Assembly: GCF_052162025.1 (NCBI RefSeq) | Contig: NZ_CP197401.1 | Span: forward strand, 3,410,001 to 3,474,000 | From: Methylobacter sp015476545 | GTDB taxonomy: Bacteria > Pseudomonadota > Gammaproteobacteria > Methylococcales > Methylomonadaceae | Length of the DNA: 64,000 nucleotides | Reading direction: 5' to 3' | Shown here: positions 36,811 to 45,356 of the stretch, in pieces | Position numbering within the stretch: position 1 is the first letter of the stretch | Layout of the letters: every line of letters starts with the position of its first letter | The notes under the pieces: model-generated | Told to the model about the DNA's origin: nothing | Database searches by the model: none | What the model saw: only the letters and a program-made list of their open reading frames with translations | Position numbers and translations under genes: made by a program

Positions 36811-37257
36811 GTGGATTCAATCATCATATCATTAGGCTGGCTGGGCATGTTCGCTCCGCTGGCTTTGGGCGCAATCGGCAGCGGGATCGGTTGTGCCCGC
36901 GCCGGCATGGCGGCTTGCGGCGCACTGTTGGATCTGGAAAGCGGATACGGCCGGTTTATCGGTGTCGCCGCGATGCCTTCCTCCCAGACTATCTACGGTA
37001 TTGTCGTCACCATGGCGCTCAGGCGCGATCTGACCATCGACAATTCGCCCGGCATTTTCGGCATAGGCATCCTCACCGGACTGGCTTTGATGATTAGCGC
37101 CTTTGCTCAAGGCAGCACCTGTGCTGCGGCCATCAATGCCTCGAAAAACAAACTGGAGGTTTTCGGCATTTCCCTGGCGCCGGCCGCGTTGGTGGAAGGT
37201 TTTTCGGTGTTCTCATTCGTCTTTGCGCTGGTGCTGTCCGGCGGCATTCCCAAATAA
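36811..37257 (+). CDS. atpK: V-type ATPase subunit K (rotor c-ring proteolipid), sodium-site residues present
   Basis: Duplicated four-helix proteolipid of 148 residues, starting at GTG with AGGAGG upstream. Compared with the Enterococcus hirae NtpK sodium site (Leu61, Thr64, Gln65, Gln110, Glu139, Tyr68; established knowledge), this protein has Met55-Pro-Ser-Ser58-Gln59 and Tyr62 in helix 2, Gln100 in AFAQGS, and Glu129 in ALVEGF. So the essential Glu, both Gln and Tyr align, with Ser in place of Thr. Only one ion-binding carboxylate exists per four helices, which predicts a ring tuned to ATP-driven pumping. The sodium preference is a prediction. Confidence 0.9.
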   Translation: MDSIIISLGWLGMFAPLALGAIGSGIGCARAGMAACGALLDLESGYGRFIGVAAMPSSQTIYGIVVTMALRRDLTIDNSPGIFGIGILTGLALMISAFAQGSTCAAAINASKNKLEVFGISLAPAALVEGFSVFSFVFALVLSGGIPK

Positions 37258-37274
37258 GCTGACGGGGGCAAATT

Positions 37275-37934
37275 ATGTCGGAAAATATCAGCGACACTAC
37301 CAGTGTACAGGCGTTAATCGACAGAATCCGCGATCAGGGCGTACAGAAAGCCAGAGAGGATGCCGCGCGCATTCTCGCAGAAGCGGAAGCCAAAGCGGCG
37401 CAACTCATCAGCGATGCGAAAAAAGAGACCGACCAGATGCGCGCCGAGACGACTTCGGAAATTGAAGCCGAGCGCGCCGCGGCATCGGAAGCCTTGAAAC
37501 TTTCCGCGCGCGATACCGTACTGCAACTGAAAAATCTGGTGTCCACGGCCTTCGAAGGCTTTGTGCGCCGCCTGGTGACAACCGCTACGCAAGACCAGGA
37601 GTTGCTCAAGAATCTGGTTTTAGTTTTGGCCGGTCATAGCGTAGACGAGTTCATCAAGGATAAAGACATTCAAATTATGCTCTCCGAAGCCGTATTGGCC
37701 GGGCAATCCGATCCAAAGCTTCGGGATTTGGGCAAACAGGTCATATTGAGTTTATCCAGCGACATGCTGCGCCAAGGTGTTGAACTGCGGCCGGACAGCA
37801 GCATCTCGGGTGGCGCGAAAGTGCGTCTGGTCAACGAACAGCTGGAAATCGACTTATCTGACAAGGCGATCGCCAAAATGCTGGCAGAGCGCCTGTCCCC
37901 GCGTTTACAAGCCATATTGGCGGGCATCGAGTAG
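37275..37934 (+). CDS. atpE: V-type ATPase subunit E (peripheral stalk)
   Basis: Peripheral stalk subunit that holds V1 against rotation. The N-terminal half is a charged Ala-rich coiled coil (KAREDAARILAEAEAKAAQL) and the C-terminal half is a globular domain, ending SDKAIAKMLAERLSPRLQAI. At 219 residues it has the family length. It lies 17 bases after K. The usual partner stalk subunit (G/H type) is not encoded in the operon, so E may pair with an unlinked protein. Confidence 0.85.
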   Translation: MSENISDTTSVQALIDRIRDQGVQKAREDAARILAEAEAKAAQLISDAKKETDQMRAETTSEIEAERAAASEALKLSARDTVLQLKNLVSTAFEGFVRRLVTTATQDQELLKNLVLVLAGHSVDEFIKDKDIQIMLSEAVLAGQSDPKLRDLGKQVILSLSSDMLRQGVELRPDSSISGGAKVRLVNEQLEIDLSDKAIAKMLAERLSPRLQAILAGIE

Positions 37935-37948
37935 AGGCTGACCGGATT

Positions 37949-38611
37949 ATGAAGGATTACTATACCGTCGTCGCGAGTCTGCCGCACCTGCCCTACTTTG
38001 CCGATGCCGAGCGCTTGCCGCTGACCCGCTTGCGCCTGGAACAGCGCCTGCGCATGCTTGACGAGAGCGAAACCCGGCAAATCTATCTGGCCGAAAGACT
38101 GGTGGGCTGGCGGCCATCGTCGACCGCCCAGTTCGGCAGCGGCGCCAAAGCCATCGAGCGGATAAACCGCAGCCTTCAGGACATCAGTGAACCGGTGTTA
38201 CGGGAATTCGTGGAATACCGTCTGGATATGCAAACGCTGCTTGCCGCGTTACGCATCAGGCAAGCCCAGCGAATCCCCCCCGGCGCTGAAATCTGGGGCA
38301 TGGGCAGCCATGTCAGACGGATCGAAGCGAACTGGGATGTCCCCGATTTCCATCTGAGCCACGTCTATCCGTGGCTGCTCGAAGCCGACCGCCTTATAGC
38401 CGCTGCCGATGCCGTCGCTCTGGACCGCTTATTGATGGAGGTCGTATGGCGACACCTGTCGCGCCTGGCTGATACCAATCCTTTCGGTTTTGAACCGATC
38501 GTCGCCTATGTGTTTCAGTGGGATATCCTGCAAGCCTGGCTGCTTCGCGATGCCGATACCGCGAAACACCACTTCAAAAAATTGATCGATGAGGTTAAAC
38601 ATGTCCAGTGA
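37949..38611 (+). CDS. DUF2764 protein in place of V-type ATPase subunit C
   Basis: The sequence begins KDYYTVVASLPHLPYFADAE, matching the DUF2764 family that occurs in bacterial V-type ATPase operons where the C (or V0 d) subunit would be. At 220 residues it has the usual size. LEQRLRMLDESETRQIYLAE and the C-terminal WRHLSRLADTNPFGFEPIVA are typical. It probably links the rotor to the stalk, as C does, but this is inferred from position. It lies 14 bases after E and overlaps the A-subunit start. Confidence 0.82.
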   Translation: MKDYYTVVASLPHLPYFADAERLPLTRLRLEQRLRMLDESETRQIYLAERLVGWRPSSTAQFGSGAKAIERINRSLQDISEPVLREFVEYRLDMQTLLAALRIRQAQRIPPGAEIWGMGSHVRRIEANWDVPDFHLSHVYPWLLEADRLIAAADAVALDRLLMEVVWRHLSRLADTNPFGFEPIVAYVFQWDILQAWLLRDADTAKHHFKKLIDEVKHVQ

Positions 38612-40412
38612 AAAAACCGGCGCCGTCTTTGCGACCGTGATTGGCGTCAAGGAAAGCTTGATATTGATCGAGTTCGATGAATCTGCCGACGTGATGAAAA
38701 ACGAAGTCGGTTATGTGCACGTAGGCGATGAACGGCTCAAGGCCGAAATTCTCCGGGTTCGCGGGCGGACCGCAGACATGCAGGTATTCGAGGACACCCG
38801 CGGCGTGCGGGTCGGCGACCGGGTGGAACTGTCCGGCGAAATGCTGTCGGCCACCCTGGGCCCCGGCCTGCTTGGGCAGGTTTTCGACGGCTTGTTGAAT
38901 CCTTTGCATGTGCTGGCAGAAAAATACGGCTTTTTCCTGCCGCGCGGCGTTTCGATTTCGCCGCTGGACCCCGATAAAAAATGGCAGTTCACGCCGGCGA
39001 TAGAAATTGGCGTCACATTGCCGCCCGGCGGCGTCCTGGGATCGGTACCGGAAGGGCCCTTCAAGCACAAGATCATGATTCCTTTCAATGAAGCGGAACC
39101 GGTCAAGGTAACCTGGCTCCGCAGCGACAGTTACAGCATCGATGAGGTTGTCGCGCGCTATCAAACGCCTGCCGGAGAGGAGCGGGAATTAACCCTGGCC
39201 CAGCGCTGGCCGATCCGGCGGCCTATCCCGGAAAACCTGCTGCGCAAGCGCTATATCGAACGGCAGTTTCCGGCCATACCGCTGACTACGGCAACCCGCA
39301 TCATCGATACCTTTTTTCCCATCGCCCAAGGCGGCACCGGCTGTATTCCGGGGCCATTCGGCGCCGGTAAAACGGTCCTGCAAAGCCTGATCGCGCGTTA
39401 CTCCAGCGTCGATATCGTGATTATCGTCGCTTGCGGCGAGCGAGCCGGCGAGGTCGTCGAGACCATTCACGAATATCCCGAAACGGCCGATCCCCGCACC
39501 GGAGGGACGTTGATGGACCGGACGATCATTATCTGCAACACGTCTTCAATGCCGGTTGCGGCGCGTGAAGCCTCCATCTATACCGGCATCACCCTAGGGG
39601 AATATTTCCGGCAAATGGGCTATCACGTCCTGCTCATCGCCGATTCAACGTCGCGCTGGGCACAGGCAATGCGCGAAACATCAGGCAGGATGGAGGAAAT
39701 TCCGGGCGAGGAAGCGTTTCCAGCTTATCTCGATTCGGCCATTAAAAATCTATATGAACGCGCCGGTGTCATCCGTTGCGCCGACGGTAGCACCGGCACG
39801 CTGACACTGATCGGTACCGTTTCCCCGGCGGGCGGCAATTTCGAGGAACCCGTCACGCAATCCACTTTGGGCACGGTCAAAACGTTTCTGGGTTTGTCCG
39901 CCGACCGCGCCTATAAACGCTTTTATCCGGCCATTGATCCACTGCTGTCGTGGTCGCGGTATCTGGATCAACTGGCGCCATGGTTCAAGAGCGAACTTGA
40001 CCCGCAATGGATTAGCGACGTTAAAGACATGATGGCTTTATTGGAGCGCGGCGACGGCATTTATCAGGTCATGCAGGTTACTGGCGAAGAAGGCATTTCC
40101 TTGGAAGACTTCATCGAATGGCAAAAATCGGTGCTTTTAGACATGGCCTATCTGCAGCAGGACGCCTTTGACGAAGTGGATGCCAACATGCCGCGCGAGC
40201 GACAGTTAGCCAGTTTTCGCTTATTGAAAAAGCTGTTGACGGCCGAATTTAAATTTCAGGATAAAGATGCCGCGCGCGATTTCTTTACCCGAATTACCGG
40301 GCTTTATAAAAACTGGAACTACAGCCGTGCGGATTCGCCGGATTACGAACGATACATGACGGAAATCGAGCAGCTTGCCGGGCAATATCAATCACCCCAC
40401 CTCATGCCGTAA
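38601..40412 (+). CDS. atpA: V-type ATP synthase/ATPase subunit A (catalytic)
   Basis: Catalytic subunit of V1. The Walker A motif GPFGAGKT (about residues 251-258) is intact. The non-homologous insert region (EKYGFFLPRGVSISPLD) and VIIVACGERAGEVVETIHEY mark it as A rather than B. At 603 residues it is full length. The start at 38601 (MSSEKTG) is preferred, because GAGG lies 6 bases upstream; it overlaps the DUF2764 stop by 11 bases. Unusually, it is the last gene of the operon rather than sitting before B. No F subunit gene is visible. Confidence 0.94.
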   Translation: MSSEKTGAVFATVIGVKESLILIEFDESADVMKNEVGYVHVGDERLKAEILRVRGRTADMQVFEDTRGVRVGDRVELSGEMLSATLGPGLLGQVFDGLLNPLHVLAEKYGFFLPRGVSISPLDPDKKWQFTPAIEIGVTLPPGGVLGSVPEGPFKHKIMIPFNEAEPVKVTWLRSDSYSIDEVVARYQTPAGEERELTLAQRWPIRRPIPENLLRKRYIERQFPAIPLTTATRIIDTFFPIAQGGTGCIPGPFGAGKTVLQSLIARYSSVDIVIIVACGERAGEVVETIHEYPETADPRTGGTLMDRTIIICNTSSMPVAAREASIYTGITLGEYFRQMGYHVLLIADSTSRWAQAMRETSGRMEEIPGEEAFPAYLDSAIKNLYERAGVIRCADGSTGTLTLIGTVSPAGGNFEEPVTQSTLGTVKTFLGLSADRAYKRFYPAIDPLLSWSRYLDQLAPWFKSELDPQWISDVKDMMALLERGDGIYQVMQVTGEEGISLEDFIEWQKSVLLDMAYLQQDAFDEVDANMPRERQLASFRLLKKLLTAEFKFQDKDAARDFFTRITGLYKNWNYSRADSPDYERYMTEIEQLAGQYQSPHLMP

Positions 40413-40704
40413 ATAATTCATGGACAATGATGCGATCGGGTCGGTCAATTTTTTTGTCCATGTTATGGCTGGCATGCAGCGACGCCAGTGTTGGATGCGT
40501 ATCCAAGCAGAATGATCAGGGCAAATAAACTTGGCACAGTAAGGTTAAGCCCTCTCATGACAATCCTCCAGTGACAGATTAATTGCGATGACTATAAAAA
40601 ATAGGGTTAGGGAAATTGCCTCGTGCCAGTCACGCGGTTAAAAATTTCAGTTTTCTTCTGCGGGTAAGGCAATATCACCCTGCATTTGCATTGATGACCT
40701 GATA

Positions 40705-41409
40705 TCAGGGTGGAGGCACGGGCATATAAACGACGCCGCCGCTGCCGTAAGCCTGGGTATACCAGGTGGATCCGCACTGATAATAAGTCACCCCTCCAAC
40801 GACTGTGGGACTGGCGGCGCAGGGTGGGCTCGCGGCCCCTGAAGGTGGGGGTGCGGTCTGGACCACCGTCGTGGATGGTTCGGTAGAAGACGATGACTCG
40901 CCCGTCGCATGGCCCGCAATGGCACCCACCGCTGCGGCGCCGACCGCCACGGCCGCGACTTCGCCATCATCCCAGTTGTCCTCGTCATAAGAATAGCCGG
41001 CTGGTGGTGGACGGGAGCCGGGAGGGTAATAGGACTGCGCGGCCTGTTGCCGGCTTTGCTGCGCTTGTTGCTGCTGCGCTTGCCGACTCTGTTGCGTTTG
41101 TTGACCGTATTGCTGCCGGCTCTGCTGCGCCTGTTGTCCGTATTGCTGTCGACTCTGTTGCGCTTGTTGTCCGTATTGTTGTCGATTCTGCTGATGTTGT
41201 GCCGCCGAACCGGAATAAGCCTGACGGGAAACCCCGCTGCCTTGGGCGCGTCCCGCTCCGGCCGAGAAGCTGCCACTGGCCGCAGTCCCGCTTCGGGAGA
41301 AGCCTCCTCCGCCCCCAATTCCGCGGGCGGATACATCATCAACGGTTCCCATCAGGAAAATGAATGCCGCTATAACGGCCGTAACAATCACTGAAGGTTT
41401 AGTATTCAT
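40705..41409 (-). CDS. Exported Gln/Ser-rich protein with 11-residue tandem repeats
   Basis: Not a named family that I recognise. The signal peptide is KPSVIVTAVIAAFIFLMGTV, ending near DVSARG. A Gly/Ser-rich segment follows, then three tandem copies of RQQYGQQAQQS (Ala to Thr in the third copy) and further Gln-rich sequence. After a proline-rich spacer, DDNWDDGEVAAVAVGAAAVG gives a glycine/alanine zipper-like hydrophobic stretch. The C-terminus has a Cys pair (PPCAASPTVVGGVTYYQCGS). Its start overlaps the stop of the DUF2092 lipoprotein gene by 4 bases, so the two form an operon. A surface or cell-wall-associated role is a guess. Confidence 0.75.
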   Translation of the reverse strand: MNTKPSVIVTAVIAAFIFLMGTVDDVSARGIGGGGGFSRSGTAASGSFSAGAGRAQGSGVSRQAYSGSAAQHQQNRQQYGQQAQQSRQQYGQQAQQSRQQYGQQTQQSRQAQQQQAQQSRQQAAQSYYPPGSRPPPAGYSYDEDNWDDGEVAAVAVGAAAVGAIAGHATGESSSSTEPSTTVVQTAPPPSGAASPPCAASPTVVGGVTYYQCGSTWYTQAYGSGGVVYMPVPPP

Positions 41410-42263
41410 TTCTGTCCTCCGGTTTGCTCTGAGGGTGTTGCCCCCTGAGACGTGGGTTGGGGCAACTGCGCCACAAAGGCGATCTTCTGTGCCCCTTCGG
41501 GTGGAGTGAACGCGAATTGGGAATTATCGATCTCAGGCGCCAGATTCCAATCGGAAAACTGCGCCCGGAACTGAGGTTGACCTTCCTCGTTCTTGTAAGT
41601 CAACACCACGCGTAGCGGCAACGGCTGGGAGCCCTCCGCGATCCAGACCTGATAATCCACCGTCTCGGTTTGTCCGGCCAGGTGATGGGCCGGCGACCCT
41701 TGGATTTCGGTTCTCTCCACATAGTCAAGCGCTTGGGTTCTTTTTTCGAGTTCGCTCGGCAAACGGCTGGTCAAGAGCATGGCAAGCGGCAATCGCATGT
41801 GGAGATCTCTCAGGAAATACATGACCGCCTCGTCGATTCCGCCGGGCTTTGTAACTTGCGCATAGATGTTCAAGGTCGGATTGAACACCGTGATATCCTT
41901 GCCATCGTACTGGACGAGATGTTTATCGCCATTGCTATGGTCCGCTTCGATGCGCAGCCCGTTAGGACGGCTCAGTGTGACCTTCCGTCTCTCCCCGAAT
42001 TCGATTTTCTGGCCGGACTCCTGGACTACATCGTAATTGTCCTGGATGTTCACACTGTACTGTGGAGTATTGGCCAGAAACTCGGCCATACGCATCAGAA
42101 TACCTCTAGCGTCCGCCGACTCTGCCACAGCTTGCGTTCCCGGTGTCCGGGCTGCCGACGGTTCAGGGCGTGTCGCTGCCCGCTCCTGCGCACAGCCCGC
42201 TATTATCGCCAAAAGTACCACGCACAGCGCCATGCGTATTTCCGGATGTCGTGTCGTCTTCAT
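41406..42263 (-). CDS. DUF2092 family lipoprotein
   Basis: A lipoprotein signal with lipobox IIAGCA (Cys24 region) leads to a DUF2092/LolA-like beta fold: MRMAEFLANTPQYSVNIQDN, RRKVTLSRPNGLRIEAD and DGKDITVFNPTLNIYAQV. YQVWIAEGSQPLPLRVVLTY sits in the second half. The fold family binds lipid or hydrophobic ligands in the envelope; the specific role is unknown. At 285 residues it has the normal length. GGAGG lies upstream of the start. First gene of a two-gene operon with the Gln-rich protein. Confidence 0.85.
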   Translation of the reverse strand: MKTTRHPEIRMALCVVLLAIIAGCAQERAATRPEPSAARTPGTQAVAESADARGILMRMAEFLANTPQYSVNIQDNYDVVQESGQKIEFGERRKVTLSRPNGLRIEADHSNGDKHLVQYDGKDITVFNPTLNIYAQVTKPGGIDEAVMYFLRDLHMRLPLAMLLTSRLPSELEKRTQALDYVERTEIQGSPAHHLAGQTETVDYQVWIAEGSQPLPLRVVLTYKNEEGQPQFRAQFSDWNLAPEIDNSQFAFTPPEGAQKIAFVAQLPQPTSQGATPSEQTGGQK

Positions 42264-42442
42264 GAACGCCCTCCTTCAATGATAAGGGTTGAAATGTCGT
42301 TATGATCATGGTTTTTCTGCTTTATTCCCGTTCCTCCTTTTGACCATTGATACCGTACTGCTACTGGTGTTCCGATGCAGCAAGCTCCCATGGACTTATA
42401 TTGTCCAGATGGAATCATCGCAGACCACAAGTCCCGAATTGG

Positions 42443-42720
42443 CTATTCCACGGTATGCCCTAATGCTTCCAGGCAGGAGGCCATGGCCCGATTATAGTTG
42501 TCGAGGCCGGGAGGGCTCGCCGTCTCGGCTTTTTTTGCTGGTTCCACTCCTTGAACGCACAATCTATCCAGCCTGCAGTTACGCCCGATGGCAGCCCCGG
42601 CAGCCGCTCTCCATACGCTGCCCATGGAGGGCGTATTTTCCGGTAGCGCCACGGCTCGGCTCGATGACTGAGCCGGTGGATTGGCGGGATCGAAATCGGA
42701 CTGCTACACAGCCCATGCAT
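42443..42720 (-). pseudogene. Possible remnant of a small glycine-zipper exported protein
   Basis: Within the gene-poor stretch 42264-42922 a minus-strand frame ends DNYNRAMASCLEALGHTVE. This resembles the C-terminus of the neighbouring gene at 42923 (NTYNQAYVSCMTAKGF). It also has a short GSVWRAAAGAAIGR stretch like a glycine zipper. No signal peptide or clean start is in frame, so it looks like a decayed paralogue. A weak call. Nothing else is supported in this stretch. Confidence 0.3.
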
Positions 42721-42922
42721 GGCAATGATTCTGGTCCTGTTGCCGCTGCGCAGGGCTTTGTCTGGATTTGAGATAGATCATCAAGTCACCTTGTGCCAAT
42801 ACGTGCAAAATCCCTATTCCGCTCAAGTCGACTGCCCGCCTCGCAGCGCTCGGTCAACCATTCTTCACAACCCAACGTACCAGTTTTGGGCTGAAGCCCA
42901 CTCCCTCGGAATGCAGCCATCT

Positions 42923-43360
42923 TCACTGTCCAGGAAATCCTTTAGCCGTCATACACGAGACATAAGCCTGATTATAAGTATTGGCCGCCGCTTCGGACGA
43001 CTGTTGGTTCGTCGTGCCTTGGCGACGCTGCTGACGCTGTTTGGCTGCACCAGCGACCACGCCCACTTTGGCAGCATCCTGCATCTGATTCTTGGTGTAT
43101 TCCTCGGCCATTTCGTCCGGCACATTGCCGTACTGATTCGCCTTGGATTTACCCTTGGCCGCACCCGCCATGGCTCCGGCCGTCGCACCGCGGGCTCGGC
43201 CGCCAGCCTGCGGCTCTGTCTTAGTGGGGGCTGCGCTGAGGTTATAGCCGCTTTGCTGCTGGGCTATGCTCTGGCATTCGGCCTGTGCCTGTTGAAGTGT
43301 AATTTGGCCTTGCGCCTGTGCCGCACTGGCTAGGATCAAACCGGCTCCACCGATCATCAA
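42923..43360 (-). CDS. Small exported glycine/alanine-zipper protein
   Basis: Unknown function. The sequence has a hydrophobic signal-like N-terminus (MIGGAGLILASAAQAQ), a Gly/Ala zipper (GGRARGATAGAMAGAAKGKS), a second hydrophobic VGVVAGAAK, and a C-terminus with YNQAYVSCMTAKGF. The start is odd. The first ordinary start is TTG at 43360, or ATG right after it, but this gives no basic N-region. A GGAGG at 43391-43395 is followed in the same frame by ATC AAG TTT GAT ACA AAG (from 43387), which would add the basic residues of a normal signal peptide. An ATC start, or a mutated ATG, is possible. Confidence 0.65.
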   Translation of the reverse strand: MMIGGAGLILASAAQAQGQITLQQAQAECQSIAQQQSGYNLSAAPTKTEPQAGGRARGATAGAMAGAAKGKSKANQYGNVPDEMAEEYTKNQMQDAAKVGVVAGAAKQRQQRRQGTTNQQSSEAAANTYNQAYVSCMTAKGFPGQ

Positions 43361-43611
43361 ACTTATGGACTTTGTATCAAACTTGATCTACCTCCACTAA
43401 GCTGTTTATTGAAATATAGGCAGAACTTACCGAAATACAGACAGCTCTTTAAACATAAATATTCAATATTCACACCCATCGTGCTTAATGACTCTTGAAA
43501 TGCGATTCCTCCCTAAGTATTGCTCAGGCAGTTCTGGGTCTATTCGGCCAATTCAAGGCGGCTATTGCATTAACAGCAGGCGTTATAGGTTTCGGTGAAC
43601 TACGCCCCTAA

Positions 43612-44712
43612 CTACGCCTGTTTTGTGTCGGGATTAGCAGCCACCCACTGCATGAAGATCTGATAGCCCAGTGTCAGCAAGGTCGCTCCAACGAACATGC
43701 CTAGAATACCGCTGGTTGCCATTCCACCCAGAGCGCCCAGCAGTATCACGGGCATTGGAGCACCGACTCCGCGACCCAGCATCAGCGGTTTCAGGACGTT
43801 GTCAGACAAACCGCCGATGAACAGTAGAACCGTATAGCTGATAGCTGCCACGGTAGTATAGTCCCCACTAGACCAGATATAGCCAATTACTGGTAAGATA
43901 ACAATGATGGCCGGAATCTGCGCGATGCCCAGAACCAGCACAATCAGGGACAATCCTCCTGCCAAAGGAACACCGGCGATGATCAATAATAGTCCAATAA
44001 TAATGGACTGGATCGAAGCGACCCCGAGGATACCTAGGGCGACTGCGCGAATAGTGGATGTAGAGAGTGTTATAAGTTCTCCGCCTCGCGCGGTGCCGAC
44101 AATGCGATCGAAAATAGCTCGCATATTCTGGACGCCGGCCTCACCGAAGGCCATCATGATTCCAGCGATGATGAAGGAGAACAGGAACATAGCGAGACTG
44201 CCTCCTATGCTGGCAACCATTGCCAAGGCCTTTTTCGATAGCTCACCGATTTTCGGTTGCATGCTCTGCACAAAAGACGGCAGATCAGCATGGACTTTTG
44301 ACCAAACACCGTACACCTTCTTGCCAACAACCGGCCACTCAGCCACCGCCTGAGATGGCGAGGGAATCTGCAAAGTATTATCCCTTATGCCATTGATCAA
44401 ATGATCAACGGAATCGCCTAGCGAGTTGACCAGCACGGTAGTGGGCACCACGATCAGCAATATACCTGCCAACACTATCACCGTAGCCGCACGTCCCTGC
44501 TTAGCTCCCATCTTGTTTGCCAGCTTTTGATGGGGCGGATATAGGGTTACCGCCAGAATCAGAGCCCACACCATCAGGGAAAGAAAGGGGGAAAAAATCT
44601 CGTAGCACAGTATGACCATGGCGAGAATTAATCCGGCTCGGATGAAAACATCCATCAGTCGGTCGGACAAACGCTTTTCTAGGTCGGGATCAAAGTTGGA
44701 CGGCACATTCAT
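43612..44712 (-). CDS. AI-2E family (PerM/TqsA-type) membrane transporter
   Basis: Polytopic inner-membrane protein of 366 residues with about eight hydrophobic segments. Family features: FSPFLSLMVWALILAVTLYP near the N-terminus, a periplasmic/cytosolic loop in the middle, and a C-terminal block PLAGGLSLIVLVLGIAQIPA then GGLSDNVLKPLMLGRGVGAP. That last block is a strong signature. Members export autoinducer-2 or act as Na+/H+ antiporters; the substrate cannot be assigned here. GGAAT precedes the ATG at 44712. It appears to be transcribed alone. Confidence 0.92.
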   Translation of the reverse strand: MNVPSNFDPDLEKRLSDRLMDVFIRAGLILAMVILCYEIFSPFLSLMVWALILAVTLYPPHQKLANKMGAKQGRAATVIVLAGILLIVVPTTVLVNSLGDSVDHLINGIRDNTLQIPSPSQAVAEWPVVGKKVYGVWSKVHADLPSFVQSMQPKIGELSKKALAMVASIGGSLAMFLFSFIIAGIMMAFGEAGVQNMRAIFDRIVGTARGGELITLSTSTIRAVALGILGVASIQSIIIGLLLIIAGVPLAGGLSLIVLVLGIAQIPAIIVILPVIGYIWSSGDYTTVAAISYTVLLFIGGLSDNVLKPLMLGRGVGAPMPVILLGALGGMATSGILGMFVGATLLTLGYQIFMQWVAANPDTKQA

Positions 44713-44946
44713 GTTTTCATTCCTTTATCTGGTACTGTCAAGTTGTCGGCAACGTAGAGCAAGGGCTCTTACGATGGACACGCTTCATCGTCAATTGACG
44801 GGATAAATGCTCTCAGGCAACACTATGGGCACACGTTAGCTCCAAATGCCCGACGACGAGCGCCGCGATAGTCGGCGGCTATCTCGTAACGATGGCGAGC
44901 TCGGAAAAGGTTGCTGACGTGGACATGAACCGATAAGAAGGTTTGG

Positions 44947-45309
44947 GGGTTCTGTTGCGTTAGCAGAGAGCGTCGTTTTCGGTAAGCTATTGCGCTCACC
45001 CAACACCGCGTAAATTACTCTCATGATTAATTTTAAAGGACACCGATATGAAAAAGCCATCATCCTGATCTTTATCCGCTGGTACTTGGCTTACCCGCTG
45101 AGCTACCGAAACCTGAAGGAAATGATGGCTGAACGGGGTGTGCCAATTGATCATTCCAACATTTACCGCTGGGTCCGAAAATTCACGCCGAAGCTGGAAG
45201 CCGCATTAACCAAAATCTATCCGCTGCAGGACAGTTTTATTCATTGGCTGCCTAAAACCAGCTTGGAATAGCCAAGTTGCGATTGACGGAAATTAACGCA
45301 ACAGAACCC
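44947..45309 (+). mobile_element. IS6-family mini-element with perfect 16-bp terminal repeats
   Basis: GGGTTCTGTTGCGTTA at 44947-44962 and its exact reverse complement at 45294-45309 bound 363 bases that contain the start of an IS6-type transposase. Complete IS6 elements are about 0.8 kb, so the interior has been lost. No 8-bp target duplication is visible beside the ends. The rest of 44713-45356 shows no other gene. Confidence 0.75.
45023..45271 (+). pseudogene. IS6-family transposase, N-terminal fragment
   Basis: INFKGHRYEKAIILIFIRWY through LSYRNLKEMMAERG and NIYRWVRKF matches the N-terminal HTH part of IS6/IS26-type transposases. After KFTPKLEAAL the sequence departs from the family and stops, and the DDE catalytic domain is absent. 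It lies inside the mini-element with intact terminal repeats, so it could be mobilised only in trans. Confidence 0.8.
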
Positions 45310-45356
45310 ATGCTTCTTGTCTAATCGCGGCATTATTAGCCTAGTCCAATTATATT

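Noticed and set aside
40420..40461. CATGGACAA/TTTGTCCATG inverted repeat after V-ATPase subunit A as a terminator
   Set aside because: The loop is about 24 bases and there is no T-run after the second arm, so it is too weak to call.
42289..43333. Plus-strand frames of 160 and 204 codons
   Set aside because: Antisense to or beside the supported minus-strand small protein and rich in Arg/Ser/Leu of shadow type; no start signals.
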